Assembly (NCBI RefSeq): GCF_900091505.1
Contig: NZ_LT607409.1
Coordinates: 1,860,001 to 1,924,000, forward strand
Length of the DNA: 64,000 nt
Direction of reading: 5' to 3'
Source of the DNA: Micromonospora chokoriensis
GTDB lineage: Bacteria; Actinomycetota; Actinomycetes; Mycobacteriales; Micromonosporaceae
Program-made: the position numbers and the translations under genes
In this document: positions 50,059-59,828 of the stretch, in pieces
How the letters are laid out: every line of letters starts with the position of its first letter
Position numbering within the stretch: the stretch's first letter is position 1
The notes under the pieces: model-generated
What the model saw: the letters and a program-made list of their open reading frames with translations, nothing else
The model's database searches: none
Told to the model about the DNA's origin: nothing

Positions 50059-52479
50059 TCAGATGGGATAGGTGCGGGCGACCGCCAACATCTCCGAACT
50101 GTGCGACCCGACGACGCCGACGGCCGGCGGCCGGGCCCGGAAACCGGGCAGTGCCTCCAACCCGTCACTCGCGTCCATCGCCCGCAACGCGACAGGCGCA
50201 GCGGTGGGCCGCACCGTCAGCGTGACCTCGATGCCCTCCGCCGGCGGGGCGTGGAAGACCAACCCGAAGCCCCACTTCCCCTCACGGGGTTCCACCGGCA
50301 CCGACCGTCCGGCCACCTCGGCCCGCAGCACGGTGGCGGTCGACGTGTCGACGTGCAGGGTCGCGAGCCGGGCCGCCCGCTGCGGGGTCAGCCGCAGCCG
50401 CAGCGTGCGTTCGCCGCCGGCGGTGCTGTCGCCCAGCACGTCGAGCTTCGGCGCCGGCAGGTTCGCCGTCTGCGCCGGCCCGGCCCGCAGCTCACCGTCG
50501 CCGAGCCCGGGGAAGTCGTCACCGACGTCGGCCATCCCGTCCACGTACCCGTCCGTCCACGGCTGCGGATCACTCTCGTGGCTGAGCCAACGGGCCTGAC
50601 CGGTGCCGGCGTCCATCGCGTACATCAGGTGGGTGGGCGCGGGGTGCGCGGCGTCGAAGCGGTCGACGGCCAGCCCGACCCCGGCGAGCACCAGCGCCGC
50701 CACGGCGGCGGCCCCGGCCGGCAGCACACCGAGCCGGCGGGCCCGCAGCGCCAGCAGCCCGCGCTGGCCGCCGGCCTGCGGGTGCAGGAGGTCGACCACC
50801 GGCAGGGCGGCCAGGCCGAGCAGCACCGCGACCAGCGCGGCCACCCCGCCCATGCCCATCCCCAGCGCCGGGAAGAGCAGGACCACCGTGGGCAGCAGGA
50901 TGAGCACGCCGACGGCCGCGGCGGCCGTCACCGCCACCACCGGCCACGGCCCGGTCTGACGGGTACGCAGCGCGACCAGCCCGCCGAGCGCGCCGGCCAG
51001 GGCCGGCAGTGTGGTGAGGTACGCCCCGCCGGGCACCGCCACGGCGAGCAGCACGCCGAGAAGCGCCAGCCAGGCCAGCCCGGCGACGGCGAGCGCTGCC
51101 GGGCCGATCCGGCGGCGGGACAGCGCGTACCAGGTGAACAGGATGGCGGCGGCCAGCGCCAGAACGGCCAACCGGTACCAGACAGGTCGGTACGGGTCGA
51201 GCAGTTCGGCGTACCCCGGTCGGATCGTGGTGATCGCGAGCCAGAGCAGTTGGGCGGCGACCGGAGCGGCCACGATCGGCACCAGGGCCAGCCCGAAGCC
51301 GGCGACCAGCCGGCCGGTGGTGGCCCGGCCCTGCCGACGGGTCAGCCAGCCGAGCGCGACCACAGCGGCCACCGCGAGCAGGGCCAGCGGCAGCGTGAGC
51401 CAACCCGGGTAGCGGACCAGAGCACCGGGGACCGGGAAGTAGGTGGCGTCGTGCCCGGAGCGCAGGTCGGTCAGGTCGACGGCGCCGAACTCCCGGGCCA
51501 CTCCCAGCGCGTTGTCCCCGTGCTGCTGGAGGCTGCCACGGTCCATGGCCGCCGGGGTGTCCAGCGGGGTGTGGTAGATCGCGCCGCCGTCGATGTACGC
51601 CGAGTTCAGCCCGACGAACTTCTGGTCGAGGAACGCGGTGAAGTCGGTGTCGTTGGGCAGCGCGCGGTAGATCTCCACGGCGAACGAGGTGCCGACCGGG
51701 TGCGGGGCGGCCCGGCCGAAGACGTCCACCAGCTTCGCGTTGTCAGCCGACGTCTCGAACATGATCACGGGACCGGTGGACCCCCGGGCCTCCAGGTTCA
51801 GCACCACCCCGCCGTCGGCGGCCAGCGGGTGACCGGCGGCGAACGCCGACGCGCCGCACAGGCACGCCTCCTCGGCGTCGGTCAGCACGAAGACGATGTC
51901 GTTGCGCGGCCGGGGGCCGGTGGTGAGCGCGCGGGCCACCTCCAGGATGGCCGAGGTGCCGGCGGCGTCGTCGTTGCCGCCCGGCCCGGTCTGCACCGAG
52001 TCGTAGTGGGCGACCAGGAAGATCCGACCCGTCGACGCGGTGCCGGGCAGCCGGGCCACCACGTTGCGGACCCGGGCCATCGTCGCCCCGCCCGCCGCCC
52101 CGCTGAGCTGACCGGCCTCCGGCGCCACCGTGTCCTGCACCTCGGTCTCCAGGCCGAGCCCGCGCAACCGCTGCTCGATGTGCGCGCGTACCTGGTCGTT
52201 GGCCGGGCTGCCGGCGACGTGCGTCCGGGCCGCGATCACCTGGACGTCCTCGAACGCCCGGCCCGCGCTGAACTCGGCGGCCGGCGCGTCCGTCGGCTTC
52301 GGCGCCGGGGTCCGCAGGTCGAGCAGGCTGCCGGCACCGACGGCGGCCAGCGCGACCAGCGCCGCCGCGGCGGCCAGGAGCCGCCGGCGAGGTCGGGTCA
52401 GCGCCCGGTCGGCCGGGGGTACGCCCCGAGTCGGGCGGGACGGCGTGCCCGTCGTGGCCGGGGTGGTGGGTGCGCCCAC
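50059..52479 (-). CDS. polytopic membrane M28-family metallopeptidase
   Basis: An 806-residue protein. After one membrane helix (about 33-55) comes an M28 aminopeptidase domain whose zinc ligands are visible: His in LVAHYDSV (~158), Asp in GGNDDAAG (~170), Glu pair in TDAEEAC (~203), Glu in NLEARG (~228) and His in IYHTPLD (~303). Residues about 370-650 hold eight or so hydrophobic helices, and a C-terminal beta-rich domain follows. This layout resembles the ER metallopeptidase/ERMP1 group of M28. It would trim peptides at the outer face. GTG 52479. Confidence 0.88.
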   Translation of the reverse strand: MGAPTTPATTGTPSRPTRGVPPADRALTRPRRRLLAAAAALVALAAVGAGSLLDLRTPAPKPTDAPAAEFSAGRAFEDVQVIAARTHVAGSPANDQVRAHIEQRLRGLGLETEVQDTVAPEAGQLSGAAGGATMARVRNVVARLPGTASTGRIFLVAHYDSVQTGPGGNDDAAGTSAILEVARALTTGPRPRNDIVFVLTDAEEACLCGASAFAAGHPLAADGGVVLNLEARGSTGPVIMFETSADNAKLVDVFGRAAPHPVGTSFAVEIYRALPNDTDFTAFLDQKFVGLNSAYIDGGAIYHTPLDTPAAMDRGSLQQHGDNALGVAREFGAVDLTDLRSGHDATYFPVPGALVRYPGWLTLPLALLAVAAVVALGWLTRRQGRATTGRLVAGFGLALVPIVAAPVAAQLLWLAITTIRPGYAELLDPYRPVWYRLAVLALAAAILFTWYALSRRRIGPAALAVAGLAWLALLGVLLAVAVPGGAYLTTLPALAGALGGLVALRTRQTGPWPVVAVTAAAAVGVLILLPTVVLLFPALGMGMGGVAALVAVLLGLAALPVVDLLHPQAGGQRGLLALRARRLGVLPAGAAAVAALVLAGVGLAVDRFDAAHPAPTHLMYAMDAGTGQARWLSHESDPQPWTDGYVDGMADVGDDFPGLGDGELRAGPAQTANLPAPKLDVLGDSTAGGERTLRLRLTPQRAARLATLHVDTSTATVLRAEVAGRSVPVEPREGKWGFGLVFHAPPAEGIEVTLTVRPTAAPVALRAMDASDGLEALPGFRARPPAVGVVGSHSSEMLAVARTYPI

Positions 52480-52730
52480 GGAAACTCCTCGGGGGGTGGT
52501 GGGGCCTGGGGTGGCACCATCCTGCCCCCCGGTGCCCGCCGACGGGATGGCCGGTAAGCCCTACCTCGACCCGCCGCCCGGTTTGTCATCGGGTACGCAG
52601 TGACGCGGTCCATCCCCCTCCCCGCCCGGGCCGGAGCCGTCGTGTTGTGTGCGACCGTTGTCTAATACAGGATCAGCAGGGCACTCGGAAGGAGCCCGAC
52701 ATCACCAGCGAACTCCCGCGCCTCGCGGCG

Positions 52731-53975
52731 GTGACCCGGCCGACCCGGGGACCCGGTCTGACCGGTTCCCCTGTCGTGTCGTACCCGCACGGCGGCCTGG
52801 CGCGGCACGCCAACCTGCCACCGGGAGAGCGGTTGCGGGTGCTGCTGGTGGAGGACGACGAGGGTGACGCCTTCCTGGTCGGTGAGCTGCTCGCCGAGAC
52901 CAACTCGATGATCGACCTGGTGGTCGCCACCAGTCTCAGCGAGGCGCGGCAGCGGATCACCGACGTGGACTGCGTCCTGCTCGACCTGGGCCTGCCCGAC
53001 GCACAGGGGCTGGACGGGCTGCGCCAGGTGCTGGAGATGTCCAGCGGTGCCGCCGTCTGTGTGCTGACCGGCCGTTCGGACGAGCACCTGGGTGTCGTCG
53101 CGGTCGCCGAGGGCGCGCAGGACTACCTGGTCAAGGGCCAGGTCGACGGGGTGTTGCTGACCCGGGCGCTGCGCTACGCCGTGGAGCGCAAGCGCGCCGA
53201 CGAGAACGCCCGCCGGCTGCGCGAGGTCGAGCTGCGCCAGGCCGAGTCGGCCCGCCTCGAACGCGGCCTGCTGCCACAGCCGCTGATGACGACCGACCAG
53301 GTGGCGGTGCACACCTTCTACCGGCCGGGCCGGCACGCCGCGCTGATCGGTGGGGACTTCTTCGACGTGGTGCAGACCCGCCCGGACCGCATCGACCTGA
53401 TCGTCGGCGACGTCTGCGGGCACGGGGTGGACGAGGCCGCGCTCGGCGTCGAGCTGCGGGTGGCCTGGCGGGCCCTGGTGCTCGCCGGAGTGCCGGACGA
53501 CGAGGTGCTGCCCGCGCTGGAGCAGGTGCTGATGAGCGAACGCCGCCTTCAGGAGATCTTCGCGACCGTGGCCACCGCCAGACTGGACCTGGACGCCAAC
53601 CGGGCCACCGTCCGACTCGCCGGGCACCCGCCGCCGCTGCTGCTCTCCGGTGGCCGGGTCGCCCCGGTGCCCGCGCCCGGTGGCCGCCTGTTGGGCGTAC
53701 GACCCCGCCGGCCGATCGCCTACGACCTGGAGTTCGACACCGATGACTGGTCCCTGCTGATGTACACCGACGGCCTCATCGAGGGGCGGGTGGGTGAGGG
53801 CAACGAACGCCTCGACGTGCCGGGTCTGAGCGGGCTGCTCGACGAGCCGGCCAACCGCGAGGTGTCGCTGCCCGAACTGCCGGCCTGGCTGGTCGGTCGG
53901 GCCGAGCGGCTCAACGGTGGCCCGCTCGCCGACGACGTGGCGATGCTGCTGGTCAGCCGGGGCGGTGGCCGGTGA
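52731..53975 (+). CDS. receiver domain - SpoIIE/PP2C phosphatase (RsbU-like)
   Basis: Domains: CheY-like receiver (LRVLLVEDDEGDAFLVGELL... phospho-Asp in CVLLDLGLPDAQG... DYLVKGQ), a short coiled linker (AVERKRADENARRLREVELRQAESARLERGLLPQP), and a SpoIIE phosphatase domain (GGDFFDVVQ, VGDVCGHGVDEAAL, MYTDGLIEGR, ADDVAMLLVS) with metal-binding Asp residues. It probably dephosphorylates an anti-anti-sigma factor under receiver control. GTG 52731 is the first conventional start without an implausible extension. A strong GGAAGGAG site, however, points to ATC 52701, which would add 10 residues; GTG 52647 is also in frame. GTGA-coupled to the next gene. Confidence 0.88.
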   Translation: MTRPTRGPGLTGSPVVSYPHGGLARHANLPPGERLRVLLVEDDEGDAFLVGELLAETNSMIDLVVATSLSEARQRITDVDCVLLDLGLPDAQGLDGLRQVLEMSSGAAVCVLTGRSDEHLGVVAVAEGAQDYLVKGQVDGVLLTRALRYAVERKRADENARRLREVELRQAESARLERGLLPQPLMTTDQVAVHTFYRPGRHAALIGGDFFDVVQTRPDRIDLIVGDVCGHGVDEAALGVELRVAWRALVLAGVPDDEVLPALEQVLMSERRLQEIFATVATARLDLDANRATVRLAGHPPPLLLSGGRVAPVPAPGGRLLGVRPRRPIAYDLEFDTDDWSLLMYTDGLIEGRVGEGNERLDVPGLSGLLDEPANREVSLPELPAWLVGRAERLNGGPLADDVAMLLVSRGGGR

Positions 53976-55705
53976 AGCCGGAGGTCGGCGGTTGGAGTCT
54001 GCGCCGCCGGGTCGTCACCCTGCTCGCCGTCGTGGGTGTGCTGCTGATCGGCCTGGCCGCCGCGGAGGCGGCGGTGGCGGCGCGCAACCGCACCCAGATC
54101 GACGCCGTCCTGAACCAGACCGGCCCGCTGCGGGTGCAGTCGCAGGAACTGCTCAACGCGTTGCTCGACCAGGAGACCGGCATCCGTGGGTACGCGGTCA
54201 GCGGTGATCCGGCCGACCTGAGCCCCTATCGGGAGGGGCTGGCCCGGGAGGCGGACGTCGTCACCTCGATGCGGGTGCTCCTCAACGACTATCCGCAGAT
54301 CGGGCAGGAGTTGCGGGGCGTCGAGGAACGCAGCTCGCAGTGGCGGCAGTCGGTGGCGGAGCCGGTGATCAGCACCACCGAGCAGAGCGGCACGAGCGCC
54401 GGGCAGGCGTTGATCACCGAAGGGGCCCGGCAGCAGTTCGACGAGGTCCGCGCCGCGGTGAACGACCTCCAGGAGGAGATCCTGGCCGCCCGGGAGCAGG
54501 CCGCCACCGCCGTACGGACCAGCAGCAACGTGCTCGTCGTCCTGCTCATCGTCGCCGCACTGGTGGTGGTCGTGGCCGGCGCGGTGCTGTTGATCTCGCT
54601 GGACCGGATGGTGGTCCGGCCGCTGACCGGCCTGGCCAACCAGGTCCGCGAGGTCGCCGAGGGCGACTACCAGCACCGTATCGCCACCGTCGGCCCGCCG
54701 GAGTTCATCCGGCTCGGCGACGACGTGGACGCGATGCGTCAGAAGATCGCCGCGGACCTGGCCGAGGTGCGGGGTGCCCGCGAGCGCATCGAGTGGGTCA
54801 ACAGCCAGCTCCAGAAGCAGGCCGAGGAGCTGACCCGGTCCAACCGTGACCTGGAGCAGTTCGCGTACGTGGCGTCGCACGACCTGCAGGAGCCGCTGCG
54901 CAAGGTGGCCAGCTTCTGCCAGCTGCTCCAGCGCCGCTACGCCGGGCAGTTGGACGAGCGGGCCGACCAGTACATCGCGTTCGCTGTGGACGGCGCCCAG
55001 CGCATGCAGCGCCTGATCAACGACCTGCTCGCGTTCTCCCGGATCGGCCGGCTCACCACCGGCTTCGTCGAGGTCGACCTGAACAAGGTGATGGGCGACG
55101 TGGCCGGGCAGACCGAGGCCGCCCGGCAGTACGCCGACGCCGAGCTGACCTGGACCGACCTGCCGGTGATCTCGGGTGAGGAACCGCTGCTCACCAACCT
55201 GTTGGCCAACCTGGTCAGCAACTCGATCAAGTTCCGCCGCGCCGACGTGCCGGCCAAGGTGCACGTCTCGGCCCGCCTGGTGGGCGCCGAGTGGGAGATC
55301 AGCTGCGAGGACAACGGCATCGGGATCGAGCCGGAGTTCGCCGACAAGATCTTCGTGATCTTCCAGCGGCTGCACTCGAAGGACGCGTACCCGGGCACCG
55401 GCATCGGGCTGGCCATCGTCAAGAAGATCGTCGAGTACCACGGCGGCCGGGTCTGGGTGGACACCGACGTGCCGGAGGGCACCGCGATCCGCTTCACCCT
55501 GCCGGCGCTGCCGGCGGACGTGGAGGCGGCGGCCGCCGTCGAGTCGCCGGACCAGCCGCCCGCCCTGCCGGCGGGCGACACGACGCCCCCGAACGAGGCT
55601 CCGGCAGCGCCGGCCGAGCAGTCCGACGGATCGGACCGGCCGGACCGGGCCGACGAGCCGTCGGGAAGCGGTAGAACGGGTGACATGAGGGAGACGGTGG
55701 GATGA
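53972..55705 (+). CDS. CHASE3 sensor histidine kinase
   Basis: A 577-residue kinase. Membrane helices at about 13-33 and 186-210 flank an extracellular CHASE3 domain ([23 protein letters not shown]). HAMP follows (about 210-265), then HisKA with H303 in [19 protein letters not shown] and an ATPase domain ([38 protein letters not shown]). This HisKA subtype is phytochrome-like. A ~60-residue Pro/Asp tail ends the protein. It is coupled by GTGA to the phosphatase gene and by ATGA to the receiver gene. Confidence 0.93.
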   Translation: MKPEVGGWSLRRRVVTLLAVVGVLLIGLAAAEAAVAARNRTQIDAVLNQTGPLRVQSQELLNALLDQETGIRGYAVSGDPADLSPYREGLAREADVVTSMRVLLNDYPQIGQELRGVEERSSQWRQSVAEPVISTTEQSGTSAGQALITEGARQQFDEVRAAVNDLQEEILAAREQAATAVRTSSNVLVVLLIVAALVVVVAGAVLLISLDRMVVRPLTGLANQVREVAEGDYQHRIATVGPPEFIRLGDDVDAMRQKIAADLAEVRGARERIEWVNSQLQKQAEELTRSNRDLEQFAYVASHDLQEPLRKVASFCQLLQRRYAGQLDERADQYIAFAVDGAQRMQRLINDLLAFSRIGRLTTGFVEVDLNKVMGDVAGQTEAARQYADAELTWTDLPVISGEEPLLTNLLANLVSNSIKFRRADVPAKVHVSARLVGAEWEISCEDNGIGIEPEFADKIFVIFQRLHSKDAYPGTGIGLAIVKKIVEYHGGRVWVDTDVPEGTAIRFTLPALPADVEAAAAVESPDQPPALPAGDTTPPNEAPAAPAEQSDGSDRPDRADEPSGSGRTGDMRETVG

Positions 55706-56154
55706 CCGCGCCGGCGGACGGCAAGAGCCCGATCGAGGTCCTGCTCGTCGAGGACGACCCGGGTGACGTGCTGATGACCCAGGAGGCGTTCGAGGAGCAC
55801 AAGCTGCGCAACCGGCTGACCGTCGTCTCCGACGGCGCCGAGGCGCTCGCCTACCTGCGGCGGGAGGGGCAGTACGCCGACGCGGTCGCGCCCGACCTGA
55901 TCCTGCTCGACCTCAACCTGCCCCGCCGCGACGGCCGGGAGGTGCTCGAAGAGATCAAGAAGGACCAGGAGCTGCGTCGGATCCCGGTCGTGGTGCTCAC
56001 CACCTCCCAGGCCGACGAGGACATCCTGCGCAGCTACCAGCTGCACGCCAACGCCTACGTGACCAAGCCGGTGGACTTCGAGCGCTTCATCTCGGTGGTC
56101 CGCCAGATCGACGAGTTCTTCGTCAGCGTGGTCAAGCTGCCGCCGCGTGGCTGA
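55702..56154 (+). CDS. Rcp1-like single-domain response regulator
   Basis: A 150-residue free-standing receiver. [22 protein letters not shown], phospho-Asp in [13 protein letters not shown], Thr in [12 protein letters not shown] and Lys in [13 protein letters not shown] make all functional residues present. It belongs to the group that partners phytochrome-type kinases such as the one just upstream. It has no output domain, so it signals by protein binding, possibly through the phosphatase of the same operon. Its start overlaps the kinase stop (ATGA). Confidence 0.93.
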   Translation: MTAPADGKSPIEVLLVEDDPGDVLMTQEAFEEHKLRNRLTVVSDGAEALAYLRREGQYADAVAPDLILLDLNLPRRDGREVLEEIKKDQELRRIPVVVLTTSQADEDILRSYQLHANAYVTKPVDFERFISVVRQIDEFFVSVVKLPPRG

Positions 56155-56956
56155 CACCCTGCTCGACGACGTCGGTGACCTCCTCCGGGAGGCCGCCGAC
56201 CAGGTCGTGCTGCCGCTGTTCCGCAAGCTCGACGACGACGACGTGTCGGAGAAGGCGCCCGGTGAGGTGGTGACCGTCGCCGATCGTCGCGCCGAGGAAC
56301 TGCTCTCGGCGGGGCTGCGCCGGCTCCGGCCGGGCTCGATGGTCGTCGGCGAGGAGGGTGTCGCCGACGACCCGGGGCTGCTGCGGCACCTGCGCGCCGG
56401 CGGGGACGTCTGGTTGGTCGACCCCGTCGACGGCACCGCCAACTTCGCCGCCGGACGTCGGCCGTTCGCCCTGATGGTGTCGCTGCTGACCGACGGGCGA
56501 CCGACCGCCGGCTGGATCCTCGACCCGCTCGCCGACACTCTCGCCGTCGGCTCGGCGGACGACGGCACCCTGCTCAACGGCCGACCGGTGGACCGCACCA
56601 CAGCGACCCCACCACCGGGCGAGCTGCGCGGCGCGGCGATGACCCGGTTCCTGCCGCCGGAGACCCGCGACCGGGTCCGCGCCGGCGGTCGGCAGCTCGG
56701 TGAGCTGCTGCCCGGCCAACACTGCGCCGGCCGGGAATACCTGGACATCCTCACCGGAGAGCAGCAGTTCGTCCTCTTCTGGCGCACCCTGCCGTGGGAC
56801 CATGCGCCGGGCACCCTGCTGGTCCGCGCCGCCGGTGGCGTCGCCCGCCGTTTCGACGGCGTCGACTACCACCCGGCCGACGACGACCGCGGCCTGCTCG
56901 TCGCCGCCAACGAACAGATCTGGGCCGAGGTCCGCGACGCCCTCCTCGACAGCTGA
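56147..56956 (+). CDS. inositol-monophosphatase-family enzyme
   Basis: A 269-residue member of the lithium-sensitive phosphatase family. The metal sites appear as GEEGVADD and [15 protein letters not shown], the signature DPxDGT, and a terminal block [16 protein letters not shown]. Possible substrates are inositol-1-phosphate, histidinol phosphate or related monoesters. Its GTG start overlaps the receiver gene by 8 bases, making it the last gene of a four-gene coupled operon. In such a signalling operon its role is not obvious. Confidence 0.9.
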   Translation: MADTLLDDVGDLLREAADQVVLPLFRKLDDDDVSEKAPGEVVTVADRRAEELLSAGLRRLRPGSMVVGEEGVADDPGLLRHLRAGGDVWLVDPVDGTANFAAGRRPFALMVSLLTDGRPTAGWILDPLADTLAVGSADDGTLLNGRPVDRTTATPPPGELRGAAMTRFLPPETRDRVRAGGRQLGELLPGQHCAGREYLDILTGEQQFVLFWRTLPWDHAPGTLLVRAAGGVARRFDGVDYHPADDDRGLLVAANEQIWAEVRDALLDS

Positions 56957-57141
56957 TCCGCGCCCTGCGCGACGACGCCGAAACGCTCTGTCGACATCTG
57001 GGCCGACCGGCGGTCGGGGGGCTGGTCAGCAGGCCGTCGTCCGGTATCGTGACCGGCGGTCTCCGCCAGCAGGCCGCCGACCGGCGCCGGCGGGGACGCC
57101 GCCGCAGTTGGTTCACCGGCGGTCGACGGAAGGACGCTTTC

Positions 57142-58158
57142 GTGCCCAGGACCAGGCTTCGCCCGCGGCTCGGCCGCCGCGCCCTGTTCGCTCTGCTCGC
57201 CACCGTCGCGTTGGTGCTCGGCGGTGCCGCCGTGCCCGCGTACGCGGAGCCCGGCGAGGGAGGCAGCAAGAAGCTCCAGGATGCTCTGGAGCTGACCGCC
57301 AAGGGCCACATCGAGGCGAAGGCCAAACTGGACAACTCCAAGCGTCGCCAGGCGGCGCTGGCCGGCGAGCTGACGACTGTCGAGGGTCGGATGGTCGGGC
57401 TGACCGCCCAGGTGGGCGAGGTGGCCGCACAGTCGTACCGGGTCGGCCGGCTCACCCCGGCGACGATGTTGCTCAACACGAGCACGCCGCAGGCGTTCCT
57501 GGAACGGGTCAGCGACCTCGACCTGATGGCCCAGCGCGACGCCAAGCGGCTGCGCGACCTCGTCGAGGCCAAGGAGCAGGCGCAGCAGGCCAAGGTCGCC
57601 ATCGACGCCGAGGTCCGCGAGCAGCAGAAGCAACTCGCCGTGATGGCGAAGAAGAAGAAGGAGGCCGAGGCGGCCCTCGCCGAGGTCAGCTCGGGTGGCA
57701 GCAACGGTTTCAGCGGTGGCAGCTCCACCTCGGCCAAGCCCGCGCCGCGCAACTCGGACGGGTCCTGGCCGTCGGAGTCGTGCTCGGTGAAGGACCCGAC
57801 CACCTCCGGCTGCATCACCCCGCGCACCCTGCACGCCCTGAAGGAGACCCAGGCCGCCGGCTACAAGCGGCACGTCTCCTGCAAGCGCAGCGGCGGCGGC
57901 GGTGAGCACCCCAAGGGGCGGGCCTGCGACTTCTCGGCCGCCACCAACGGTTTCGAGGACAAGAACGCGACCGGCGGCGACAAGTCGTACGGGGACAGCC
58001 TCGCCGCCTGGCACGTGCGCAACGCCGACCGTCTCGGGGTGCTCTACGTGATCTGGTACCGGCAGATCTGGCACCCCGGCACCGGCTGGCGCGCCTACAG
58101 TGGCAGCGGCAGCCCCGCCGCGTCCCACACGAACCATGTTCATCTCTCGATGTACTGA
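57142..58158 (+). CDS. secreted coiled-coil protein with C-terminal ARB_07466-like domain
   Basis: A 338-residue exported protein. Signal peptide (residues 1-37, ending VPAYA-EPGE), a long coiled coil (about 45-180; SKKLQDALELTAKGHIEAKAKLDN... VREQQKQLAVMAKKKKEAE), a Ser/Gly linker and a compact C-terminal domain (CITPRTLHALKETQAAGYKRHVSC... GRACDFSA... SHTNHVHLSMY). This family is widespread in actinobacteria and resembles wall-hydrolase scaffolds, but no catalytic set is proven. GTG 57142 follows GGAAGGACG. Confidence 0.87.
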   Translation: MPRTRLRPRLGRRALFALLATVALVLGGAAVPAYAEPGEGGSKKLQDALELTAKGHIEAKAKLDNSKRRQAALAGELTTVEGRMVGLTAQVGEVAAQSYRVGRLTPATMLLNTSTPQAFLERVSDLDLMAQRDAKRLRDLVEAKEQAQQAKVAIDAEVREQQKQLAVMAKKKKEAEAALAEVSSGGSNGFSGGSSTSAKPAPRNSDGSWPSESCSVKDPTTSGCITPRTLHALKETQAAGYKRHVSCKRSGGGGEHPKGRACDFSAATNGFEDKNATGGDKSYGDSLAAWHVRNADRLGVLYVIWYRQIWHPGTGWRAYSGSGSPAASHTNHVHLSMY

Positions 58159-58194
58159 CCCGAAGCACCAGCTTCGCTGCGTACCATCGCGACG

Positions 58195-59757
58195 ATGAGC
58201 TCCCCACCGTCCGACGTAACGGCCCCGCCGGCATCCCCGGCCTCGCCCGCTCCGGCCACCGGCCGGGCGTTGCCCAACGGCCTGGCCGCCTTCCTGGTCT
58301 TCTTCTCCAGCGGCGCCGTGCTGGTGCTGGAGACCGTCGCGCTGCGTCTGGTCGGCCCGTACGTCGGGGTGACCCTCCAGGTGACCAGCTCGGTGATCGG
58401 CATCGCGCTGGCCGCCATCGCGTACGGGGCGTGGTCCGGTGGGTGGCTCGCCGACCGGCGCAACCCGCGTGGCCTGCTGGCACCGGCCCTGGTGTTGGCC
58501 GGCATCGCCACCGCGATCACCCTGCCGGTGGTCCGCTACGCCGGTGAGGTGCTGCGCGGCGGGGCGGCCAGCGGCATCCTGCTGCTGGTCGCGCTGGCCG
58601 TGTTCGTCCCGGCCGCGCTGCTGGCCGCTGTCACCCCGCTGGTCGTGAAGCTCCAACTCGCCGACCTGCGCCGCACCGGCCAGGTGGTCGGTCGACTCTC
58701 CGGTATCGGCACCCTCGGCGGCATCACCGCCACCCTGCTCACCGGCTTCGTGCTGGTCGCCGCGCTGCGCAGCACCGTCATCCTGCTGACCCTCGCGCTC
58801 GCGCTCGGGCTGGTCGGCATCGGTCTCGGCTGGTACCTACGCCGGCAGGAGCCCACCGACCTGCCCGGCCCGGCCCGGACCAGGGCCGCGTTGGCGGTCC
58901 TCGGCCTGGTCGGGGCGGGGCTGAGCACCGTCGCGCCGAACCCGTGCGACATCGAGACGGCGTACCACTGCGCCCGCGTCGCGGCGGACCCGAACCGGTC
59001 CACCGGTCGGACGCTCCTGCTCAACTCGGCCCACCACTCGTACGTGGACCTCGCCGACCCGAAACACCTGGAGTACGCGTACACGAAGTGGATCGGCGCG
59101 GTCGCCGACGTCGCCGCGCCGACCGGGCAGCGACTGGACGCGCTGCACCTGGGCGGCGGCGGTTTCACCGTCCCGGGCTACCTCACCGCCACCCGGCCGG
59201 GCACCGAGAACGTGGTGTTCGAGATCGACGGCGGCCTGGTCGAGCTGGGCAGGCAGGAACTGGGCGTACGCACGGGGCCGGAGCTGCGGGCGGTGGTGGG
59301 TGACGCCCGGATGCTGGTGGCCGGCGAGCCGACGGACAGCCGGGACCTGGTCGTCGGTGACGCGTTCGGCCACCTGGTGGTGCCGTGGCACCTGGCCACC
59401 CGGGAGATGGCGGCCGAGATCCGGCGGGTGACCCGTCCCGGCGGCGTGTACGTGCAGAACGTCATCGACTACCCGCCGCTGCGGTTCATCCGCGCCGAGC
59501 TGGCCACCGTCGGGGCCGAGTTCCGGCACGTCGCGTTGATCGCGCCGCCGGAGGCGCTCGCCGAGCAGCAGGGCTCCAACTTCCTCATCGTCGGCTCGGA
59601 CGCCCCGCTGCCGGTGGAGGCCGTCCGCGCCCGGCTGAGCCAGGTGGACCCGAAGGTCAGCCTGCTCTCCGGCGCGGAGCTGACGGAGTTCGTCGGCTCG
59701 GCGCTGGTGTTGACCGACGACTACGCCCCGGTGGACCAACTGTTGGCGACCGCCTGA
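58195..59757 (+). CDS. membrane-fused spermidine-synthase-like protein
   Basis: A 520-residue protein. The N-terminal half has about seven membrane helices (FLVFFSSGAVLVLETVALRLVGPYVGVTLQVTSSVIG and on to LALALGLVGIGLGWYL), of the type fused to spermidine synthases. The C-terminal half is a Rossmann methyltransferase-like fold (LDALHLGGGGFTVPGYL, FEIDGGLVELGRQELG, DLVVGDAFGHLVVPWHL). Active-site residues for decarboxylated-SAM binding are not clearly kept, so polyamine synthesis is unproven. The conserved exterior pair of Cys (NPCDIETAYHC) may form a disulfide. Confidence 0.85.
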   Translation: MSSPPSDVTAPPASPASPAPATGRALPNGLAAFLVFFSSGAVLVLETVALRLVGPYVGVTLQVTSSVIGIALAAIAYGAWSGGWLADRRNPRGLLAPALVLAGIATAITLPVVRYAGEVLRGGAASGILLLVALAVFVPAALLAAVTPLVVKLQLADLRRTGQVVGRLSGIGTLGGITATLLTGFVLVAALRSTVILLTLALALGLVGIGLGWYLRRQEPTDLPGPARTRAALAVLGLVGAGLSTVAPNPCDIETAYHCARVAADPNRSTGRTLLLNSAHHSYVDLADPKHLEYAYTKWIGAVADVAAPTGQRLDALHLGGGGFTVPGYLTATRPGTENVVFEIDGGLVELGRQELGVRTGPELRAVVGDARMLVAGEPTDSRDLVVGDAFGHLVVPWHLATREMAAEIRRVTRPGGVYVQNVIDYPPLRFIRAELATVGAEFRHVALIAPPEALAEQQGSNFLIVGSDAPLPVEAVRARLSQVDPKVSLLSGAELTEFVGSALVLTDDYAPVDQLLATA

Positions 59758-59828
59758 TCGGGTGACTTTCCTGACCGATTCCGATCCAACAGGTGTAGGT
59801 CTGTCCGGCCTGGGCAACAACGGCCACC

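Noticed and set aside
50014..52557. 847-codon open frame on the plus strand
   Set aside because: It is antisense to the M28 peptidase, which shows all zinc ligands and membrane helices. The plus-strand translation is low-complexity Gln/Gly/Arg.
56957..57141. ydaO/c-di-AMP riboswitch before the secreted coiled-coil gene
   Set aside because: Such riboswitches precede many actinomycete wall-hydrolase genes, but I could not find the conserved core in this 185-bp leader.
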